Shown: in pieces, positions 42,361 to 50,745 of the stretch
How positions within the stretch are numbered: position 1 is the stretch's first letter
Layout of the letters: each line of letters starts with the position of its first letter
Source of the DNA: a virus
DNA length: 64,000 bases
Virus record (IMG/VR): IMGVR_UViG_3300041586_000126
Coordinates: 23,193-87,192 of that record
Direction: 5' to 3' (one strand)
The notes under the pieces: model-generated
Seen by the model: only the letters and a program-made list of their open reading frames with translations
What the model was told of the DNA's origin: nothing
Databases searched by the model: none
Made by a program: the position numbers and the translations under genes

Positions 42361-42401
42361 TGTAACTCTAACCAACATTTATGTTAAATAAATAAAAGTA
42401 T

Positions 42402-43355
42402 ATGGGGGCTTTCAAAACACTAAATTCACAGGATATAATAATATCACCATTAGAAGTAACTAAGGGATTTTCATTTCAAGGAAATGCCCTAACTGCTTCC
42501 GATGTTGGTATTGACCGTTTTTTAGGAGCAAAATTTCAAACTTCGAGTGCTACGGGATATATAACAGAATACTCACAATCAGCTATATACCATTCTATAC
42601 AGCAACTATATTATTCAAATTATATTTCAAGCAGTAATGGAGAGGTACAAATTGCAAATCTTCTCAACAACAACCCCGATGGAACTGTTACAGGTGAAAT
42701 AGCATCTAATGCTTTTAATAACTACCCTCAAACTGATCTTAACCCTGAAAAATATTTTCCTACAAGCTCAACACCATCATTTGACCCCATGATTGGGGTA
42801 ATGTCAATTCCAAAATCAATGTTTGGGGATTATATTTTACCTAATTCTATTAAAATTACAACAGATAGTGGTAGTTACTACGATGATGGTGAAGGGAGAT
42901 TAATAATAAATAACGTAAATGATACTAAAATAGTAGTAGGCAATGTTATTTATGGTCACGGGATGATAGTATTTAGTGGAGGAACAAGAAACGAAACTAT
43001 AGAAGAAATAAATAATGAAAAAATAATTGATAATGATGATGTTATTTATTTTGTGGATACAACAAATATTATACTATCCTTTTCATCTTCTTTTACTATA
43101 TACGAAACACAATATAAATGTACTATCACAGAAAATGATTTTAATTATTCTCAAAATCCTACAACTATATCAAATTCCAGCAATAACGGTACTGTTTATC
43201 ATTATGCAACAAGCTCATATTTCTCACCTTATGTCACAACATTAGGGTTATATAATAAAGATAATGAGTTAATGGCAGTAGGTAAAATGTCACAACCCCT
43301 CCCTACCTCTCGAACTACAGATACAACAATCTTAGTAAACATTGATAGACAATAA
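42402..43355 (+). CDS. Fibre attachment protein, paralogue B (317 aa)
   Basis: 317 residues, paralogous to the preceding protein at both ends, with a different middle region. The shared TTxGLYNxxNELxAVxKxSxPL block lies near the C-terminus. The gap upstream contains ACATTTATGTTAAATAAATA, a variant of the late motif. It is likely co-assembled with paralogue A at the baseplate or fibre base. Confidence 0.7.
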   Translation: MGAFKTLNSQDIIISPLEVTKGFSFQGNALTASDVGIDRFLGAKFQTSSATGYITEYSQSAIYHSIQQLYYSNYISSSNGEVQIANLLNNNPDGTVTGEIASNAFNNYPQTDLNPEKYFPTSSTPSFDPMIGVMSIPKSMFGDYILPNSIKITTDSGSYYDDGEGRLIINNVNDTKIVVGNVIYGHGMIVFSGGTRNETIEEINNEKIIDNDDVIYFVDTTNIILSFSSSFTIYETQYKCTITENDFNYSQNPTTISNSSNNGTVYHYATSSYFSPYVTTLGLYNKDNELMAVGKMSQPLPTSRTTDTTILVNIDRQ

Positions 43356-43364
43356 AATTTTACA

Positions 43365-43373
43365 TATTTATAA
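43365..43373 (+). promoter_or_regulatory. TATTTATAA motif (late-promoter candidate)
   Basis: TTTTACATATTTATAACAAAAC, within the 40-nt gap before the ATG at 43396; the motif ends 22 nt before the start. It would drive the first collagen-like fibre gene. Confidence 0.55.
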
Positions 43374-43395
43374 CAAAACAAAAATATAACATACT

Positions 43396-44628
43396 ATGCC
43401 TCCACTTAAAATATTATTACTAGATGGTATACAAACCGGACAAACAATAGAGGCACAACAAGTTTCACAATCCGTAGCTGCTTTTACTGGAGCCGAGGGA
43501 TATGCAATCACAATATCAGGCTCACTTGAGTTAACCGGTTCACTAGGTACAACAGGTTCCGTAAATTTTATGGGAGTAGCTGATAATGTAGCTGGAGTAT
43601 CTGAGGCATCATATGGGGTAGTATTAATAGGACCTGATGGTTCACTTTGGTCAGGCAGTTCAGCAACAAACCTTCAAGGAGCACAAGGACCTCAAGGTTC
43701 AATAGGTTCACAAGGTATAACAGGTATTCAAGGTATAATAGGTATTCAAGGTATAACAGGCTCTCAGGGTACACAAGGTGTAACAGGGGGTTTAGGTGTG
43801 CAGGGTACTACTGGTGAGGATTCTACGGTACCTGGTCCTCAAGGTCCACAAGGAACAATAGGTAATGTTGGAATCCAAGGTACAACTGGAGATACAGGAC
43901 TTCAAGGTTCTCAAGGAAGTACGGGTACTGGAATTCAAGGTATAACGGGTACACAAGGTACTCAAGGTCCAACTGGGGAAGATGGTAGTGTAACAAACCC
44001 TCAAATAAGCTCAACAATTAGATACCAAGCCTTTACAAATGGCTCAGGATTAACAGCTCAAGAAATTAACATATTATCCTCAGGTAACGTATACTCAGGT
44101 TTAACATATTCTAGAACAGGCACAACCGTAACTATAACATCAAACTCTCATGGTTTGACAAATGGTAATCATATTGTAGTAAGAGGAGGAGTGGATAATT
44201 ATTTATATGCCATAATTTCAAATGTAAGTGCAAACCAATTTAATTATACATCAACAACTTCAGGTACTACAACAGGGGTAAATGCTGCTTATATACCCGC
44301 TATTACGACCTCAGATGTATCACAAGGGGGGGTTACAATTTTAGCACCCTCTTCAGGAGATATACAAGTGTTATCTATATCAGCAACAACAGGACCAAAA
44401 AGTAACTCGTCTTTTGTACTAACTATGCCTCAAGGTATAACAAATGGTTCCGGGACTAATACCTCTGTTACTAATCAAATTCCACCGCAAGCAGGAACAT
44501 GGAATTTATCTAACGGAAATTTTAATGGTGCCAGTGGAATCCAAATTAATACGGGAGCAAACTTTAATTCGTATACAATGGGTGCAATTGCAACATTCGT
44601 AAACAACTTAATAAGATTTGATTTTTAA
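43396..44628 (+). CDS. Collagen-like tail fibre (410 aa)
   Basis: An N-terminal domain of about 95 residues precedes a Gly-x-y collagen-like stretch at about 95-198 (GAQGPQGSIGSQGITGIQG and similar, with GEDGS at the end). A C-terminal beta-rich domain (about 200-410) is presumably the receptor-binding or trimerisation tip. Collagen-like repeats form trimeric shafts in phage fibres. A run of seven G (44326-44332) lies within the tip-encoding part. Confidence 0.8.
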   Translation: MPPLKILLLDGIQTGQTIEAQQVSQSVAAFTGAEGYAITISGSLELTGSLGTTGSVNFMGVADNVAGVSEASYGVVLIGPDGSLWSGSSATNLQGAQGPQGSIGSQGITGIQGIIGIQGITGSQGTQGVTGGLGVQGTTGEDSTVPGPQGPQGTIGNVGIQGTTGDTGLQGSQGSTGTGIQGITGTQGTQGPTGEDGSVTNPQISSTIRYQAFTNGSGLTAQEINILSSGNVYSGLTYSRTGTTVTITSNSHGLTNGNHIVVRGGVDNYLYAIISNVSANQFNYTSTTSGTTTGVNAAYIPAITTSDVSQGGVTILAPSSGDIQVLSISATTGPKSNSSFVLTMPQGITNGSGTNTSVTNQIPPQAGTWNLSNGNFNGASGIQINTGANFNSYTMGAIATFVNNLIRFDF

Positions 44629-44644
44629 AAAATACCCATAAAAA

Positions 44645-45643
44645 ATGCCAAACATAAACCAACTTTTTATTGGTAAAATAACAAACACTACCCCTACATA
44701 CCTTAATGTAGTAGCCTTAAAAGGTAATACTATATTAGGACAAAATACAATAACGGGGTTAGTATCATTTGATGTCACCTATGACTTAAATTTATTAAGG
44801 ATAGGTATGACAATAAATACCCTACAAGATGGATTTGATGAGGTTGTTACTATTGTTAGTATAGATTCTACAACTCAAATAACTGTAAGTACAAATGCAA
44901 CTTCAACCACCTCCCAAAACACATTTACAGCAAACACCGCTCCAGGTAAATACTTAATTCAAAGTGCTTCCTTTTCTGACCCACAAAATTTCTTAACTGT
45001 AAATGATATTACAGGTAGTTTAGATGTAGGTTATAATGAAACTTTAAGTCCAGTGTATGGCATTTTAGGAGTAGCGGCACAGACATTAGGAGGACCAGTA
45101 ATTAATGGTAGATTTTTTAACTACAAGATAACTGAAAAAGTTTACAATAATATATCTACAGCCCAATTCTCGGCATTTATAGAATGGGGTGGAGAAGGTT
45201 CTGAATTGGATAGTGGGAATGTCTTACATACATTTGCAAATCAAACATTAGCAATTGGAGCCTTATCTGACATATCATCATATCAAAACCTATATGATCC
45301 TTCTCTAATTACAGGTACCCCGGCAGGCTCAGGAATAGCGGCTTATCAAATAGCTATACCTCTTATAGATAAGGCAATAAGCACCCCCTTTCCATTTACA
45401 GGATCTGCTCAAATTACGGGTTCATTAGCGGTAACCGGAAGTAGCAAATTTATAATTCCTGTAGGAGGAATTGATGGAGAATTTTCTATAAAATCTGGTT
45501 CGTTACCTACAAGTCCTTCATTATTTAATGTAAATGGGGAAGGTACAATTCAATTTTTTGCATATGACAATTCATATACCCCAACCCCTATATTAGGAGG
45601 AATATATTTTACTTCCGAAAGTATATATGTGGGGATAGAATAA
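44645..45643 (+). CDS. Tail-fibre protein (332 aa)
   Basis: 332 residues, beta-rich. GSAQITGSLAVTGSSKFIIP (about 257-276) is a fibre-shaft-like repeat also typical of the following genes. The N-terminus NINQLFIGKITNTTPTYL may dock to the baseplate. It lies 16 nt after the collagen-like fibre. No specific tip domain is recognised. Confidence 0.65.
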   Translation: MPNINQLFIGKITNTTPTYLNVVALKGNTILGQNTITGLVSFDVTYDLNLLRIGMTINTLQDGFDEVVTIVSIDSTTQITVSTNATSTTSQNTFTANTAPGKYLIQSASFSDPQNFLTVNDITGSLDVGYNETLSPVYGILGVAAQTLGGPVINGRFFNYKITEKVYNNISTAQFSAFIEWGGEGSELDSGNVLHTFANQTLAIGALSDISSYQNLYDPSLITGTPAGSGIAAYQIAIPLIDKAISTPFPFTGSAQITGSLAVTGSSKFIIPVGGIDGEFSIKSGSLPTSPSLFNVNGEGTIQFFAYDNSYTPTPILGGIYFTSESIYVGIE

Positions 45644-45698
45644 AAATTAAAATTTTTAATAATTATAATAAATAAATAACTAAATAACTAAATAAATT

Positions 45699-47312
45699 AT
45701 GGCAACATGGAAAAAAGTAGTTGTATCTGGATCGGACGCTAATTTAGCATCCCTAACCCTAGATACAGCTCTTACAGTAGAAAATGGTGGAACAGGCAAA
45801 ACAACCCTTACAGATGGTGGTGTACTTGTAGGTAGTGGTACTGGAGCAATCACATCGCTAGGTCAAGCAATTAATGGTCAATTAGTAATAGGCAGTACAG
45901 GAGCAGACCCTGTATTAGCTACTTTAACACCAGGATCTAATATTGAAATAACAAATACAGCAGGGTCTATTACCATAGCGGCTACAGGATTAAATTCTGG
46001 AACTGTTACATCGGTAGGGACTGCTGGAACAGTAAACGGAATCACTTTAACAGGTGGTCCCATAACCACAACTGGAACAGTTACTTTGGGAGGAACATTA
46101 GCAAACATTGCAAATTCCCAACTAACAAATTCTAGCATAACTATAGGTTCTACATCTGTAGCTTTAGGTGGGACAGCCGCAACGGTTGCAGGTTTAACAC
46201 TTACAGGGGTACAAGCCACAGGATCATTTAGTGGTTCATTTACTGGAACATCTGATCTACCTGATTTAGTAACAGGTAATGGTTTAACTGGAGGACCTTA
46301 TGATGGTTCTTTAACTAGAACATTTGCTGTAGGAGCGGGTACTGCTATAACAGTAGGAGCAACAACCGTAGGTGTTTCTAACGCGGGAATAACTGCAGTA
46401 CAATTAGCAACTTCGGTTGCAGGTGCGGGTTTATCAGGAGGTGCGGGAACTGCCTTAGCAGTAAATGTAGATAATACTTCATTAGAAATAACAGCCGATA
46501 TTTTAAATGTTAAAGCCTTAGGTATTACTAACGCTATGCTTGCGGGTTCGATTGCAAATAATAAGCTAGCAAATTCTAGCATAACTATAGGTTCTACATC
46601 TGTAGCTTTAGGTGGGACAGCAACTACGTTTGCAGGTTTAACGCTTACAGGGGTACAAGCCAGTGGGTCATTTAGTGGTTCATTTCAAGGAGATGGTTCT
46701 AATATTACTGGTATAGCATCTAACTTAGCAATAGTAGGTGAGACTGGAACAGGTACTGTAGCCTTAAAAACTCAAACCTTAACAGTAACGGGGGGCGAGG
46801 GTATTAATACTGTAGCAAGTGGTCAAACTATAACAATTTCAGGTGAAGATGCTTCATCTTCAAATAAAGGTATTGCTTCTTTTGCTTCAAGTAATTTCAC
46901 AGCTACAGCCGGAGACGTTGCATTATCTCAAGATATAGCAATTGTACGAGATTTAACTATTGGTAGAAATTTAACAGTACAGGGTACTGCTTCCTTTCAA
47001 AACACTACAAACTTAGATGTAACCGATAGATTCATCAGAATGGCTTCGGGTTCAATTTCTGGAGGAGATGGTGGTATAGCAATTCAACAAACTGGAAATC
47101 TAGATGCCGAAGCATTTGGTTGGGATTCAGCAGTATCACGTTGGGGTGTAACAGGTTCATTTGATGCCTCTCAAAACTTAATGGTACCTGATGCCTTTAT
47201 GTCTACAGTAATACAAGGTGCAGCCTCAGATCCTACAGCAGTAGTATCTAAATATACTAAACGTGGTAATATTTTTGCTGCGGCTGATGAATCCATATGG
47301 ATTTATTCATAA
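45699..47312 (+). CDS. Repetitive tail fibre (537 aa)
   Basis: The N-terminus WKKVVVSGSDANLASLTLD is shared with the fibre at 47679 ([18 protein letters not shown]). Then come VENGGTGKTTLTDGGVLVGSG and a long shaft of Gly/Thr/Ala-rich repeats, including two copies of SSITIGSTSVALGGTA. The C-terminus (RFIRMASGSISGGDGG, then FGWDSAVSRWGVTGSF) is a conserved fibre end. The gap upstream contains AAATAACTAAATAACTAAAT repeats. It is a trimeric shaft protein in the tail. Confidence 0.75.
   Translation: MATWKKVVVSGSDANLASLTLDTALTVENGGTGKTTLTDGGVLVGSGTGAITSLGQAINGQLVIGSTGADPVLATLTPGSNIEITNTAGSITIAATGLNSGTVTSVGTAGTVNGITLTGGPITTTGTVTLGGTLANIANSQLTNSSITIGSTSVALGGTAATVAGLTLTGVQATGSFSGSFTGTSDLPDLVTGNGLTGGPYDGSLTRTFAVGAGTAITVGATTVGVSNAGITAVQLATSVAGAGLSGGAGTALAVNVDNTSLEITADILNVKALGITNAMLAGSIANNKLANSSITIGSTSVALGGTATTFAGLTLTGVQASGSFSGSFQGDGSNITGIASNLAIVGETGTGTVALKTQTLTVTGGEGINTVASGQTITISGEDASSSNKGIASFASSNFTATAGDVALSQDIAIVRDLTIGRNLTVQGTASFQNTTNLDVTDRFIRMASGSISGGDGGIAIQQTGNLDAEAFGWDSAVSRWGVTGSFDASQNLMVPDAFMSTVIQGAASDPTAVVSKYTKRGNIFAAADESIWIYS
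46126..46241 (+). repeat. 116-bp direct repeat, copy 1
   Basis: CAAATTCTAGCATAACTATA and the following bases, up to GTGGTTCATTT, recur at 46570-46685 with the same length and only scattered differences. The first 50 or so bases are identical. It lies within the fibre gene and is a possible recombination site. Confidence 0.85.
46570..46685 (+). repeat. 116-bp direct repeat, copy 2
   Basis: Second copy of the in-frame repeat of the fibre shaft (start-to-start distance 444 bp, divisible by three). Recombination between copies would delete 148 residues without a frameshift. Confidence 0.85.
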
Positions 47313-47330
47313 ACAAATATGGTTTAAAAA

Positions 47331-47558
47331 ATGAGTTTTAAAAGTGGACATTTAGAAATAGGAGTGGTAGATCTTAAGCAGGATCTACCTACCCTTTCTA
47401 TAGGCGAATTATATTTTCTTTTATCTTTTATAGGTGAATCTAAATTTAAAGGTAAAGATGTAGAAAAAGTTTATGCTTTATCCCTTAATTTAAATAACAT
47501 ACTTCAATATCAATTAGAAATTAATAGAAAAGAAGAAGAAAATAAACCCTCAAATTAA
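47331..47558 (+). CDS. Small fibre-cluster protein (75 aa)
   Basis: 75 residues, alpha-helical C-terminus (LSLNLNNILQYQLEINRKEEE). It lies 18 nt after a fibre gene and before a late motif. Its place beside the fibre suggests a chaperone of fibre assembly, but no motif proves it. Confidence 0.55.
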   Translation: MSFKSGHLEIGVVDLKQDLPTLSIGELYFLLSFIGESKFKGKDVEKVYALSLNLNNILQYQLEINRKEEENKPSN

Positions 47559-47606
47559 AAATTAAAATAAAAGTTATTACCTAGTTAATTTTTTAGCATA
47601 TTTTAA

Positions 47607-47615
47607 TATTTATAA
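47607..47615 (+). promoter_or_regulatory. TATTTATAA motif (late-promoter candidate)
   Basis: TTTTAATATTTATAAGGG lies 63 nt before the ATG at 47679. The intervening leader contains ATAGGCCTTAACGGAAGTGG and no ORF. Confidence 0.55.
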
Positions 47616-47678
47616 GGGTATTATAGGCCTTAACGGAAGTGGACTCTATTGAGTACCTACCATAATAAAAATATTCAT

Positions 47679-48533
47679 ATGCCCAATTGGAAAAAATTAA
47701 TAGTTAGTGGCTCGGATGCCATTTTAAGTACTCTTCAACTGTCTTCAACCCCTATAGGTTCAACCGAAACTAAAATTTTAGTACAGGATAACTCAGGAAA
47801 CATAAAGTTCAGAACTAATTTATCATTACAAGGCACTCAGGGTACAACAGGAGCAACAGGTACTCAAGGAACAACTGGTTCAACCGGTGCAACAGGTATT
47901 CAAGGAACAACTGGAACCATAGGTGTACAAGGTACAACGGGTTCAACAGGTACTCAAGGAACAACTGGAACCATAGGTGTACAAGGTACAACGGGTTCAA
48001 CAGGTACTCAAGGAACAACAGGTTCACAAGGTATTAATGGTTCAAGTGGTATTAGTGGTGGTACATTTACTAATCAACCAAATTACTTAGTAAGAACTGC
48101 AGGTGCAACAACAATACAAAGTCTATCTTTCTTATACACCGATACCGCAAACAGTAGGCTCGGTATAAGAACAACTTCACCTGCTGCTACACTAGAAGTC
48201 AATGGAGATATATTAATAAACAAAGCCAACCTATCCAACCAAGAAAACCTAGATGTAGATATCGGAATAGAAGTAGTAGCACAAGTAGCAATATCAACAT
48301 ATATAGCAGCCTTCTTTGATTACGTTATTAAAAAAGGAACCAATGTAAGAGCAGGAATAGTATATGCCTGTCACGATGGAACAAACGTAGAATTTACAGA
48401 AACATCAACAACAGATTTAGGTAGCACAACAGACCTAGTACTTGGAGTAGATATATCTGCAGGAAATATGAGATTACTAGCTAGTGCTGCATCTGATAAC
48501 TGGGTTGTTAAATCATTAGTAAGAGCGTTGTAA
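47679..48533 (+). CDS. Collagen-like tail fibre (284 aa)
   Basis: The ATG at 47679 ([14 protein letters not shown]) is preferred to an upstream TTG because it matches the N-terminus of the fibre at 45699. [16 protein letters not shown] leads into a collagen-like shaft ([16 protein letters not shown] and so on, about 55-127), encoded partly by a 54-bp tandem duplication. The C-terminal domain has [18 protein letters not shown], a fibre motif, and a beta-rich end. It is coupled to the LamG-like gene that starts 1 nt later. Confidence 0.8.
   Translation: MPNWKKLIVSGSDAILSTLQLSSTPIGSTETKILVQDNSGNIKFRTNLSLQGTQGTTGATGTQGTTGSTGATGIQGTTGTIGVQGTTGSTGTQGTTGTIGVQGTTGSTGTQGTTGSQGINGSSGISGGTFTNQPNYLVRTAGATTIQSLSFLYTDTANSRLGIRTTSPAATLEVNGDILINKANLSNQENLDVDIGIEVVAQVAISTYIAAFFDYVIKKGTNVRAGIVYACHDGTNVEFTETSTTDLGSTTDLVLGVDISAGNMRLLASAASDNWVVKSLVRAL
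47904..48011 (+). repeat. 54-bp tandem duplication in collagen-like shaft
   Basis: Two exact 54-bp units starting GGAACAACTGGAACCAT (47904 and 47958), followed by the beginning of a third. Each encodes 18 residues, or six Gly-x-y triplets. Length variation by slippage is likely. Confidence 0.9.
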
Positions 48534-48534
48534 C

Positions 48535-49188
48535 ATGGCAATATATAGAGGACCAAATATAGTTAGAGATGGATTAGTTCTTGCATTGGATGCGGGTAGT
48601 GAGAGGAGTTATCCTGGGGCTGGAACTACTTGGTATGATTTAAGTGGTGGGGGAAATGATGCTCAACTAGAATCCACACCCACATTTTCAAATGGTCATT
48701 TTAGTTTCGATGGTAGCGGGGCAAAAGCCAGAATCGACTCCCCAATTGGTGGAGTAGGTAAGACTACAGCATATATATGGTATAAACGTGATGAAAGTAG
48801 TAGTTCTACTACATGGCGTACATTAATAGGTGCAAATTCCGCAAATATCCACCATTTAATAAGTAAATCATCATCGAGGGAGTTGGGAGTATGGGATGGT
48901 TCATTCAGAGGTTTTGGATACACACCAACAACTGATGGGCTATATCATAATTATGTTATAGTATATGATAGTGCTGCTACCGCATCGCTTTACGTTGATG
49001 GTTTATTTGTTAGTACGATTGTTATAGTTTTAAATCTAACTACATATCCAATAGGTAACATCGGAAATTGGAATTCTGGAAGTTATTGGGCGGGGTATAT
49101 TGATAATGTATTATTATATAACAGAGAACTAACAGTTGCTGAAATAGCACAAAATTATAATGCACAAAAATCAAGATTTGGTTTATAA
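48535..49188 (+). CDS. LamG-like fibre protein (217 aa)
   Basis: A concanavalin/LamG-type jelly-roll protein: GLVLALDAGSERSYPGAG, then TWYDLSGGGNDAQL, FSFDGSGAKARI, and the end YNRELTVAEIAQNYNAQK. This layout is common in phage tail proteins that bind glycans. 217 residues is one complete domain. It probably forms a tip or accessory adhesin next to the collagen-like fibre. Confidence 0.75.
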   Translation: MAIYRGPNIVRDGLVLALDAGSERSYPGAGTTWYDLSGGGNDAQLESTPTFSNGHFSFDGSGAKARIDSPIGGVGKTTAYIWYKRDESSSSTTWRTLIGANSANIHHLISKSSSRELGVWDGSFRGFGYTPTTDGLYHNYVIVYDSAATASLYVDGLFVSTIVIVLNLTTYPIGNIGNWNSGSYWAGYIDNVLLYNRELTVAEIAQNYNAQKSRFGL

Positions 49189-49199
49189 AATATAAAGAT

Positions 49200-49529
49200 A
49201 TGTTTGAAAACAGAAGATGGTTGGTAATACCAACAAGTATAATAGATAATATAGATTTTAATCAAATACAGCAGTCTAATCAAGAAAGCTTAAGATTATC
49301 TAAAGATGGTTCTAAAACTTTCATTAAATACGATGTTAATGTAGTTGAAGAAACATTTAATACAGCACATATAAACCCAGAGACAGAAGAAGAAGAAACT
49401 TATACAACTGAAAAAGGAGTATATGGAAGACCTTCAATATATAGTGAGGATTATGTAGAATATAATCATGCCAGTATCTTAGAATTATTAGGAACTGAAG
49501 CGTGGGCATCAACTGAAGAATTAATATAA
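49200..49529 (+). CDS. Fibre-cluster hypothetical protein (109 aa)
   Basis: 109 residues, acidic, with an N-terminal NRRWLVIPTSIIDNIDF strand region. It lies 11 nt after one LamG-like gene and 1 nt before another. It could be a fibre assembly chaperone. No family recognised. Confidence 0.6.
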   Translation: MFENRRWLVIPTSIIDNIDFNQIQQSNQESLRLSKDGSKTFIKYDVNVVEETFNTAHINPETEEEETYTTEKGVYGRPSIYSEDYVEYNHASILELLGTEAWASTEELI

Positions 49530-49530
49530 T

Positions 49531-50697
49531 ATGGCAACAGCAGGGGGACCAGATATAATAACAGATGGGTTAGTATTCGGATATGATACTGGATATGGTA
49601 TTGCTAATAATAGCACTGCTGCAAGGTTTTATAAGGGCCAACCATCAACTAACAATACAATCACTGCGGGGTATACATGGTGGGGGGATGGGAGTAATCA
49701 ATCATTCGCTAATAAGGATCATGTAACCATTACAGATGATTCTCTTAAATATAACGGGTATGATACTCGGCTATGGACACCCGGGAGTAGCAATAATGTA
49801 TATTTGAATGGTTCGGGTGATATTAGTGCAAGTGATGTATCAACCGTATGGACGTTTTCATGTTATATAAAAAGAGATGATGGCGCTCCTATAACTTCTT
49901 TAAAGGTTTATATGTATTATCCGAATAGTGATGGTTCATCTTTAGGAACAATTGTTTCTATGGGTAATGGGTGGTATAGAGTATCTAGAACCAGAACGGG
50001 TTCTAGTAGTTATATAGGTTTAGTTGGGTTTACTGGGTTCCCATCTATTCATAAATACTATCTTAGTGGAGTCATGTTGACTAAAACAAATCAAACCTTA
50101 CCATATATACCTGTACAATCTTCTAGATCTAATACAGCCTCTCTAATTGATTTGAAAAAATCAACTAATATAGATTTATCTAATGTATCTTTTGATTCAA
50201 CAGGGCAGCCTATATTTGATGGAACTGATGATAAAATAGATTTGGGTAATTTAAGTGTTATTAGATTGGGTAGTAATTTTACTATAGAGGCCGTGGTTAG
50301 GCCCTCACAAGATAAGTGGATGTATTTTTTTGATAAAGGATATGGAATAAATAATTGTCTTACATTTGGTAGACACGCTAATGGTAATTGGTTTTTTACA
50401 ACCATGACAGGGGGTTCTTATAATTATATATACTTTGGGACTGCAGTGGTAAATGAATGGTGGCATTTAGTTGCGACTTATGATGGTAGTAGTGTGCGTG
50501 TTTATGAGAATGGTATACTTAAATCAACTTATGGGGCAACACATGATATGATGACTTCTAGTGACTCTCTTAAGATTGGAGGTAGTAGTAGATATTGGAA
50601 TGGTGATATACCAGTTATAAAAGTACACAGCAGGGTACTAACAGCAGAAGAAGTAAAACAAAATTTCAACGCATACAAGAATAGATTTACAATTTAA
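49531..50697 (+). CDS. Two-domain carbohydrate-binding-like fibre protein (388 aa)
   Basis: 388 residues. The start GPDIITDGLVFGYDTGYGIA parallels the LamG-like protein at 48535. The middle domain (about 80-195, VWTFSCYIKRDDG to YYLSGVMLTKTNQTLPY) looks like a carbohydrate-binding beta-sandwich. The C-terminal LamG domain (about 225-388) includes FTIEAVVRPSQDKWMYFF, WWHLVATYDGSSVRVYENG and the end VLTAEEVKQNFNAYKNRF. It is likely an adhesin for surface glycan. Confidence 0.75.
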   Translation: MATAGGPDIITDGLVFGYDTGYGIANNSTAARFYKGQPSTNNTITAGYTWWGDGSNQSFANKDHVTITDDSLKYNGYDTRLWTPGSSNNVYLNGSGDISASDVSTVWTFSCYIKRDDGAPITSLKVYMYYPNSDGSSLGTIVSMGNGWYRVSRTRTGSSSYIGLVGFTGFPSIHKYYLSGVMLTKTNQTLPYIPVQSSRSNTASLIDLKKSTNIDLSNVSFDSTGQPIFDGTDDKIDLGNLSVIRLGSNFTIEAVVRPSQDKWMYFFDKGYGINNCLTFGRHANGNWFFTTMTGGSYNYIYFGTAVVNEWWHLVATYDGSSVRVYENGILKSTYGATHDMMTSSDSLKIGGSSRYWNGDIPVIKVHSRVLTAEEVKQNFNAYKNRFTI

Positions 50698-50701
50698 CCA
50701 A

Positions 50702-50710
50702 TATTTATAA
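50702..50710 (+). promoter_or_regulatory. TATTTATAA motif (late-promoter candidate)
   Basis: AATATTTATAAATGTACC, 35 nt before the ATG at 50746. The following leader contains AAAAAAGGAAGAAACT, a better Shine-Dalgarno-like stretch than most genes here have. Confidence 0.5.
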
Positions 50711-50745
50711 ATGTACCTTTTGGACAATGAAAAAAGGAAGAAACT

